Shown here in pieces: positions 4,748 to 9,493 of a stretch of 9,493 bases of DNA. The notes beneath the pieces are model-generated. The model had not been told where the DNA came from, did no database searches, and was given only the letters and a program-made list of their open reading frames with translations. This DNA is from an uncultured Lachnospiraceae bacterium (lineage in GTDB: Bacteria; Bacillota; Clostridia; Lachnospirales; Lachnospiraceae). The DNA lies in NCBI GenBank assembly GCA_910583815.1, contig CAJTZB010000094.1, forward strand, positions 1 through 9,493, in the 5' to 3' direction. The position numbers and the translations under genes are program-made. The stretch's first letter is position 1, and each line of letters begins with the position of its first letter.

Positions 4748-5410
4748 ATGAGAACAATCAAAGTAACCGGAAAGGGAAATCTGAAAGTAAAGCCGGACAT
4801 GACAAGGGTGACTATGACGCTGGAGGGGGTTTACCCGGAGTATGAGGAAACATTACAAAAGTCCGCACAAGATACGGAATGTTTAAAAGAGGTGCTTGGG
4901 AAGCTTGGATTTGCAAAGTCAGATCTTAAAACATTGTCTTTTAATGTAGATACAAAACAGGAGAACTATCGGGATAAACATAACGAATGGAAGCAGCGGT
5001 TTGTGGGATATGAATTTCATCATATCATGAAGCTGGAGTTTGATTCGGACAATGCCTTGCTTGGAAAAGTGCTGTTTGCTTTGGCAAACGCACCGGTCCG
5101 GCCGGAATTCCGCCTGAGTTATACTGTAAAGGACAAGGAAAAGGCAAAGAATGAGCTTCTTGGCAAAGCAGTAGCAGATGCAAAGGAGAAAGCAGAAGTG
5201 CTGGCACAGGCAGCAGGAGTTACATTAAACAGCCTCATAAACATTGATTATTCTTGGAATGAGCTTGATATAGAAGTGCGCCCGATGAACAGAGCAGTAT
5301 TTGCAGCAAGATGCGCAACGTCTGCAAAGGAAGAGAGTTATGATATGGATATTGAGCCAGATGATATTGACATATCAGATACCGTGACCATTGTATGGGA
5401 GATTGTATAA
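4748..5410 (+). CDS. SIMPL-domain (DUF541) protein
   Basis: The 220-residue protein begins MRTIKVTGKGNLKVKPDMTRVTMTLEG, the typical SIMPL opening (a strand, a G-x-G, then V.PD.a.v...). A helical segment ending LGFAKSDLKTLSFNV, a long middle strand region and the helix KAKNELLGKAVADAKEKAEVLAQAAGV follow, the order expected for the family. SIMPL proteins form large assemblies, and the name comes from a mouse signalling partner; the bacterial role is unclear. Many members have a signal peptide or membrane anchor. This one has neither, so it should be cytoplasmic. The ribosome site GGAGG (4731-4735) is 12 nt from the ATG, longer than usual; an ATG at 4738 is out of frame. It appears to be a single gene. 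Confidence 0.85.
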   Translation: MRTIKVTGKGNLKVKPDMTRVTMTLEGVYPEYEETLQKSAQDTECLKEVLGKLGFAKSDLKTLSFNVDTKQENYRDKHNEWKQRFVGYEFHHIMKLEFDSDNALLGKVLFALANAPVRPEFRLSYTVKDKEKAKNELLGKAVADAKEKAEVLAQAAGVTLNSLINIDYSWNELDIEVRPMNRAVFAARCATSAKEESYDMDIEPDDIDISDTVTIVWEIV

Positions 5411-5526
5411 AAGGTGAATTTTTTGTCATTTCTCCTGTCACATAGTCTCTTTTTGGTTGTCTAAGTATATGAAGCAATGGTTTTTTGCTCAATGACGTCT
5501 GACAAAGTATAAAAGGAGGAATGGGA

Positions 5527-5898
5527 ATGGCAAGAAAAATTCGTACGAAAAATCTAGGACATACGCGGCTCGCCGCCAACTATGGCGGTTGGACTTACTG
5601 TACAGAGTGCGGAGAAAATATAGGATACCTATGTTATGCGACTTATGACAAAGTAAGTTTCTGTTATGAATGCAGCTGCGGAAACCACGGAAGTGTTGGA
5701 ATTGATTTTGAGGACAGCATAGAAGGAAATGCCTGTGAAGATGAGATGATCACTATAAAAAACCGTCTATGCTGCCCAAAAGATTCCTCTCCGCTGATTA
5801 CAGTGCTTTCAAAAAAGCTGGAAAGCTATGAACTTGAGATTACCTGTAAAGCATGTGGAAGTACATACAAAAAGGCAGAGAGGAGACAGGAACAATGA
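5527..5898 (+). CDS. Cysteine-rich zinc-ribbon protein of unknown function, first gene of the sigma-factor operon
   Basis: This is a 123-residue protein with four cysteine clusters: C25-x2-C28, C46-x2-C49-x-C51, C82-C83 and C107-x2-C110, plus single C36 and C70. The pairs are typical zinc-ribbon knuckles and suggest two or more bound zinc ions. The N-terminus is basic (MARKIRTKNLGHTR). The start at 5527 is chosen over the ATG at 5521 because GGAGG at 5515-5519 is 7 nt from 5527 but only 1 nt from 5521. The stop overlaps the sigma factor start as ATGA, indicating translational coupling. A role as a redox- or metal-responsive partner of the sigma factor is possible but not shown. I do not recognise the family. 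Confidence 0.75.
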   Translation: MARKIRTKNLGHTRLAANYGGWTYCTECGENIGYLCYATYDKVSFCYECSCGNHGSVGIDFEDSIEGNACEDEMITIKNRLCCPKDSSPLITVLSKKLESYELEITCKACGSTYKKAERRQEQ

Positions 5899-6779
5899 AA
5901 AAATTGACAAATGAAGAAGTATTGCATTTGGTTGGACAAGCTGCAGAAGGAGATAAAAACTCTTTAGAGAACCTTTTGCTTGGTGTGCAGGAACTGGTAT
6001 TCAGCCTTTCCCTAAGGATGCTTGGGACTTTTCCCGATGCGGAAGATGCTACGCAGGATATTTTGCTGAAAATCATGACACACCTGTCTTCTTTTAAAGG
6101 AGAGAGCCTGTTTTCGACTTGGGTATTCCGTATCGCAGTAAATCATTTGAAAGATTATAAAAAGCATCGTTTTGCACAGTTTCCGCTCAGCTTTGAATAT
6201 TATAAAGAAGATATTCAAAATGCAGATCTTCGTGACCTGCCGGATCTGACACAGAATGTAGAACAGTCTGTTTTGGCGGAAGAACTGAAACTGTCTTGTA
6301 CGAATGTCCTGCTGCAGTGCCTGGACCCAGAAAGCCGCTGCATTTTCATTTTGGGAACCATGTTCAAGGTGGACAGCCGCATAGCAGGAGAAATTCTTGG
6401 AATTACTCCGGAAGCATATAGGCAGAGGCTGTCAAGAACCCGTAAAAAAGTGGCGGACTTTCTTTCAGAGTACTGTGGCGAATACGGAAACGGTGCATGC
6501 AAGTGTGCTGACAGGATAAATTATGCAATTCAAAGCCACAGGCTTATGCCAACGCACCTGGAATTTACATCTGCCTCTATTTCGGAACAGACAATGCTGG
6601 ACGTAAAAGAAGCAATGGAGGAAATTGACCAGCTCTCACAGATGTTTTCTTTTTGCAAGACCTGTCAGCCACCGGAAAGCCTTAAAAAGTTTATTAAGGA
6701 TTTCCTGAACGGAACCTCTTATTCTGTTGTGAAAAATGCATCTGTTCTGTCAGATGCGCCTCATAGTTTCAGCGAATGA
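5895..6779 (+). CDS. ECF-like sigma-70-family RNA polymerase sigma factor with C-terminal extension
   Basis: The 294-residue protein has region 2 (about 25-90: DAEDATQDILLKI at 48-60, STWVFRIAVNHLKDYKK at 74-90) and region 4 (about 143-187, including ILGITPEAYRQRLSRTRKKV with the -35-binding HTH). An extension of roughly 105 residues follows that simple ECF sigmas lack. It begins with C194, C202 and C204 (CGEYGNGACKC), a pattern I recall from other ECF-type sigma factors with C-terminal extensions, and it may bind metal. Another CxxC (C254, C257) lies near the end. The start at 5895 has GGAG 9 nt upstream and overlaps the zinc-ribbon gene (ATGA). No membrane anti-sigma gene follows, so control may come through the extension or the zinc-ribbon partner. 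The 3' end overlaps the PfkB kinase gene on the other strand by 19 bp. Confidence 0.88.
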   Translation: MKKLTNEEVLHLVGQAAEGDKNSLENLLLGVQELVFSLSLRMLGTFPDAEDATQDILLKIMTHLSSFKGESLFSTWVFRIAVNHLKDYKKHRFAQFPLSFEYYKEDIQNADLRDLPDLTQNVEQSVLAEELKLSCTNVLLQCLDPESRCIFILGTMFKVDSRIAGEILGITPEAYRQRLSRTRKKVADFLSEYCGEYGNGACKCADRINYAIQSHRLMPTHLEFTSASISEQTMLDVKEAMEEIDQLSQMFSFCKTCQPPESLKKFIKDFLNGTSYSVVKNASVLSDAPHSFSE

Positions 6780-7669
6780 CAGAGCCTTTCTATTTCTTCT
6801 TTTGACGCAAAGCCTTCGGAAAATGCATTGGCGCTTCCGGAGGCGACACCAAGCCGGAATGCATGGGTGTAGCTGTGTGTTTCGCACCATCCTGCAATAA
6901 AACCGGCAACCATAGAGTCGCCTGCCCCAACGGAATTTCTAATGATTCCTTTTGGGGCTTTGCTTTTTAGTATTTCTCCGGTTTCCGTAAGAAGGACAGC
7001 ACCATCTCCTGCCATAGAAACCAGGACATTTCTTGCTCCTTGTTCCTGCAGTTTTTTTGCGCAGGCTGCAACCTCTTCTTTGGAGGTAAGCAATCTGCCA
7101 AACAGTTCCCCAAGCTCATGGTGGTTTGGCTTGATTAGGAATGGGTGATAAGGCAGTGTATGAAGCAGTTGTTTTCCCGTGGCGTCAACAACAAACAGGA
7201 TGCTGCGGTCAGAAAGCAGTTTCATGATATCGCCGTATAATGAAACAGGCAATGAGGAAGGGATGCTTCCTGCAAGGATAAGGATGTCTCCGCTTTTTAA
7301 GAAATTCAGTTTTTCCATGAATTCTTTCATGGAATCTTTATCAATGATAGGGCCGGAAGCATTCAGTTCCGTTTCCGTCTCTGATTTTAATTTTACATTG
7401 ATTCTTGAAATACCTTCTTTCAGTTCAATAAAATCGCTCCTGCAGCCGTTTGATTCAAAACATCTTTTAAGCTCAGTTCCGGTAAAACCGGCAATAAAAC
7501 CAAGAGCAATGCTCCCTGTTCCAAGATGGTGGAGAACGGTTGAGACATTCAGTCCTTTTCCGCCGGGCAGCAGACGTTCAGAAGCAGAACGGTTGACATG
7601 ACCGAGATGAAATTCTTTCATATCAAGCACATAGTCAAGCGCAGGATTCAGTGTGACGGTATAAATCAT
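6761..7669 (-). CDS. fruK: 1-phosphofructokinase-type PfkB kinase
   Basis: The 302-residue protein begins MIYTVTLNPALDY, the hallmark N-terminus of the 1-phosphofructokinase/tagatose-6-phosphate kinase branch of the PfkB family. It carries PGGKGLNVS at 35-43 (sugar phosphate and lid region), KPNHHEL at 180-186, and NSVGAGDSMVAGF at 245-257, where D251 is the catalytic base. The expected reaction is ATP-dependent phosphorylation of fructose 1-phosphate to fructose 1,6-bisphosphate in the cytoplasm. Tagatose-6-phosphate kinase (LacC) is the main alternative. The start at 7669 is supported by AAAGGAG 9 nt upstream; an upstream ATG at 7714 would add 15 basic residues across that ribosome site. 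The usual partners fruA and fruR are not adjacent, so fructose use cannot be confirmed from context. Confidence 0.85.
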   Translation of the reverse strand: MIYTVTLNPALDYVLDMKEFHLGHVNRSASERLLPGGKGLNVSTVLHHLGTGSIALGFIAGFTGTELKRCFESNGCRSDFIELKEGISRINVKLKSETETELNASGPIIDKDSMKEFMEKLNFLKSGDILILAGSIPSSLPVSLYGDIMKLLSDRSILFVVDATGKQLLHTLPYHPFLIKPNHHELGELFGRLLTSKEEVAACAKKLQEQGARNVLVSMAGDGAVLLTETGEILKSKAPKGIIRNSVGAGDSMVAGFIAGWCETHSYTHAFRLGVASGSANAFSEGFASKEEIERLCHSLKL

Positions 7670-7698
7670 AACAGGGGGCTCCTTTGCATATTTTTTTC

Positions 7699-7727
7699 TT
7701 GATTTTCTGTACAATTAGGCGTATGAT
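7699..7727 (+). promoter_or_regulatory. Promoter of the cation:proton antiporter gene
   Basis: TTGATT (7699-7704) and TATGAT (7722-7727) are 17 bp apart. Two bases after the -10 comes CGTCGGTGTA (7730-7739), a sequence shared with the hairpins near 1735 and 1832. The predicted transcript has a leader of about 50 nt before the ATG at 7787. Confidence 0.5.
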
Positions 7728-7786
7728 AACGTCGGTGTAAAACTATTATAAATGCAATTTTTATAAAGAAAAAGAGGGGAAAGAGC

Positions 7787-9079
7787 ATGAATGTTTTATT
7801 AGCAGTTTCTACCGCCCTTTTGGCAGGGCTTCTTATGACGCGGGCGTTCCGGCCGTTTAAACTTCCAGCAGTAACGGCATACCTGATTGCAGGTGTCCTG
7901 ATAGGGCCATGTTGCCTTGGGGCACTGGGAATAGAGGGGCTTGGTTTTACTTCTATGGAGGAAGCAAGTTCGCTTTCTGTAATCTCACAGGCGGCACTTG
8001 GCTTTATTGCGTTTTCCATAGGAAATGAATTCAGGGTAAGTGACCTGAAAAAAATCGGAAAGCAGGCGTTTGTAATTGGTATTTTCCAGGCACTTGCAGC
8101 AACGCTTCTGGTAGATTTGGCACTGTTTGCAGTGCATCTGGCTATTCCTGACAAAATTTCCGCAGCACAGGTAATTACGCTTGGTGCAATTGCGACAGCA
8201 ACGGCTCCGGCGGCAACATTGATGGTAATCCGGCAGTACAAGGCGAAAGGGCCTTTGACACAGCTTCTGCTTCCGATTGTGGCACTGGATGATGCAGTTG
8301 GGCTTGTTGTGTTCGCAGTTTCGTTTGGAATTGCCAAGACGCTGGTGAGCGGAAGCATGGATTTGGTTTCTGTTTTGGTAAATCCGTTTGTGGAGATCAT
8401 CTGCTCGCTGCTGCTTGGAGCGTTTATGGGATGGCTGCTGACTCAGATTGAGCGGCTGTTCAATTCAAATACAAACCGTCTGAATATGACGATTGCCTTT
8501 GTATGCCTGACAGTGGCATTGTCCAATTTAAGTTTCGCAATTGGTCCGGTACATATTGGTTTTTCCTCATTGCTTGTCTGCATGATGCTTGGGACGGTGT
8601 TCTGCAACATCTGCCCATTGTCTGAGGATTTGATGAAATCATCAGATAAATGGACTTCCCCATTGTTTGCGCTGTTTTTTGTTATCAGTGGAGCGGAGTT
8701 AGAGCTTGGCGTGTTTGCAGACCTTGCGATTGTCGGCATTGGTGTTGTATATATCTTGTTTCGTTCTTTTGGCAAATACCTTGGAGCCTTTGCAAGCGCC
8801 AAAGCAGTACACTGCGGACCGAAAATATGCAAATACCTTGGCATAACGCTTTTGCCGCAGGCAGGCGTGGCGCTTGGGATGTGTACTACGGCGATGCAGC
8901 TTGGAGAACAAGGCTATTTAATCAGCAATATTACCTTATTTGCGGTTCTGATTTATGAACTGTTTGGTCCGCTTATGACAAAGATGGCACTGACTGCTGC
9001 AGGTGACATTCATCCTATGCCAGAAGAAGTAAAAAACCGCCGTCAGACAAAGTTAGAGGAAGTAAAAAAGGAAAAGTAG
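7787..9079 (+). CDS. CPA2-type cation:proton antiporter (Na_H_Exchanger family)
   Basis: This is a 430-residue polytopic membrane protein with about twelve hydrophobic segments. Family marks are FKLPAVTAYLIAGVLIGP at 24-41, the discontinuous-helix motif ATATAPAATL at 136-145, and the paired acidic residues LDDA at 167-170 (D168, D169) inside a membrane helix. In this family the aspartates carry the exchange of H+ for Na+ or K+ across the cytoplasmic membrane. There is no RCK/TrkA-N domain: the protein ends in a short charged tail (EEVKNRRQTKLEEVKKEK), so it is shorter than full-length KefB/C. The ATG at 7787 has AGGGG 7 nt upstream. It is transcribed alone from the promoter at 7699-7727 and ends at a strong terminator. 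The cation transported cannot be read from the sequence. Confidence 0.88.
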   Translation: MNVLLAVSTALLAGLLMTRAFRPFKLPAVTAYLIAGVLIGPCCLGALGIEGLGFTSMEEASSLSVISQAALGFIAFSIGNEFRVSDLKKIGKQAFVIGIFQALAATLLVDLALFAVHLAIPDKISAAQVITLGAIATATAPAATLMVIRQYKAKGPLTQLLLPIVALDDAVGLVVFAVSFGIAKTLVSGSMDLVSVLVNPFVEIICSLLLGAFMGWLLTQIERLFNSNTNRLNMTIAFVCLTVALSNLSFAIGPVHIGFSSLLVCMMLGTVFCNICPLSEDLMKSSDKWTSPLFALFFVISGAELELGVFADLAIVGIGVVYILFRSFGKYLGAFASAKAVHCGPKICKYLGITLLPQAGVALGMCTTAMQLGEQGYLISNITLFAVLIYELFGPLMTKMALTAAGDIHPMPEEVKNRRQTKLEEVKKEK

Positions 9080-9104
9080 GGATGGCGGCATCTTTATATA
9101 ACAA

Positions 9105-9141
9105 GGGGAACATTGCATCTGCAATGCTCCCCGATTTTTTT
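9105..9141 (+). terminator. Strong intrinsic terminator after the antiporter gene
   Basis: GGGGA, one mismatch and CATTGCA (9105-9117) pair with TGCAATG, one mismatch and TCCCC (9120-9132), closing on a tight loop. Seven T residues follow at 9135-9141. The reverse strand is followed by TTGTTAT, so it may also end the convergent kinase transcript. Confidence 0.85.
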
Positions 9142-9152
9142 GAATATGAAAC

Positions 9153-9493
9153 CTAGTCTGTCACCGAAACGTCCAGCCCAAATTCGCTTGGCAGGAAACG
9201 AGGGCAGACATTTTCCGAGGTACAAATGACCGATGCGGCAAGAAGGCTTCCGATTTCGCAGGCTTCTTTTAGGTTTTTTCCATAAGTCAGGCCGATGGCG
9301 GCACCGGCACAGAATGCGTCGCCTGCGCCTGTCGTATCCTTGACATGTACGTTTTTTGCAGCACATAAACCGTGGGTTCCTTCACAGTCGGCATAGACCG
9401 CACCTTCCGCACCCATTGTGACAATCATGCTTGGAATCTGCGCTCGGCGTACCTTTTCTGCCAGAATTTCTTCCATTTCTTCTGGAGTCTTTT
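9153..9493 (-). CDS. PfkB/ribokinase-family carbohydrate or nucleoside kinase, C-terminal part (5' end outside window)
   Basis: The frame is open to the right edge and gives the last 113 residues. DTTGAGDAFCAGAAIGLTYG is the C-terminal PfkB signature, with the catalytic aspartate in GAGD and the anion-hole glycines before it; MIVTMGAEGAVY precedes it as the usual nucleotide-binding strand. The ATG at 9474-9476 is internal rather than the start, because the frame continues upstream without a stop and the family needs about 200 more residues. The DTTGAGDAF form is closer to ribokinase-like members than to the VGAGDSM of the kinase at 6761-7669, so the two are not recent duplicates. The substrate (sugar, nucleoside or pseudouridine) cannot be decided from this part. 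Confidence 0.85.
   Translation of the reverse strand, partial: KTPEEMEEILAEKVRRAQIPSMIVTMGAEGAVYADCEGTHGLCAAKNVHVKDTTGAGDAFCAGAAIGLTYGKNLKEACEIGSLLAASVICTSENVCPRFLPSEFGLDVSVTD

Noticed and set aside
5508..5513. TATAAA with an upstream TTGCTC 17 bp away, before the zinc-ribbon gene
   Set aside because: Transcription would begin about 5520, inside or after the ribosome site, so it is not a useful promoter for this gene. The real promoter was not identified.
5235..5579. 114-codon minus-strand open frame spanning the gap after the SIMPL gene
   Set aside because: It crosses the real start of the zinc-ribbon gene and the end of the SIMPL gene, and its composition is that of an antisense shadow.
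5853..5895. Upstream ATG extending the sigma factor by 14 residues
   Set aside because: It lies within the zinc-ribbon gene without a ribosome site, whereas ATG 5895 has GGAG 9 nt upstream and the usual ATGA overlap.
7666..8400. 244-codon minus-strand open frame opposite the antiporter
   Set aside because: It is antisense to a clear antiporter gene. Its translation is rich in Ser, Thr, Ala and Ile without domain character, and it has no ribosome site.
1..9493. CRISPR arrays, tRNA or rRNA genes, complete insertion sequences
   Set aside because: I saw no regularly spaced repeats, no cloverleaf-like sequence, no rRNA segments and no transposase or integrase frame.

Overview
The window looks like a chromosomal segment of a low-to-mid GC Firmicute, most plausibly a gut clostridium of the Lachnospiraceae type. 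The grounds are strong GGAGG-type ribosome sites, sigma-A-like promoters with 17-bp spacers, and the gene families present; the species cannot be named from this. The left half (about 1-4700) is an accessory region with AT-rich, short, broken and duplicated genes. The right half (about 4700-9493) reads like ordinary backbone.

Left half. At the edge is the C-terminal end of a NADAR-family protein that resembles the antitoxin partner of DarT1 DNA ADP-ribosyltransferases. Its stop codon overlaps the TTG start of a CPBP-family membrane protease. A near-consensus promoter then drives a broken Xre-type regulator (stop at codon 9). Facing it is a gene for a membrane methyltransferase of the isoprenylcysteine carboxyl methyltransferase family. 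A 385-bp gene-poor stretch follows, holding two related hairpins and short repeats. Next comes a lone 482-residue protein with N-terminal winged-helix-like segments and a C-terminal PD-(D/E)XK nuclease signature, a candidate defence or DNA-processing enzyme. Three paralogous small Xre regulators follow on the minus strand. One of them has lost its ancestral ATG (now ACG). Between the second and third lies a plus-strand promoter/terminator pair that could make an RNA of about 95 nt, convergent with the third regulator.

Right half. A SIMPL-domain (DUF541) protein is followed by a two-gene operon: a cysteine-rich zinc-ribbon protein overlapping by ATGA an ECF-like sigma factor with a cysteine-containing C-terminal extension. 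The sigma gene overlaps by 19 bp, tail to tail, a 1-phosphofructokinase-type PfkB kinase. Divergent from the kinase, with a recognisable promoter, is a CPA2-type cation:proton antiporter ending in a strong terminator. A second PfkB-family kinase runs off the right edge.

The genes do not form one pathway. The most notable material is the possible defence cargo (NADAR/DarT1-type antitoxin end, CPBP protease, nuclease), the decaying regulators, the candidate small RNA, and the repeated promoter-proximal hairpin motif.
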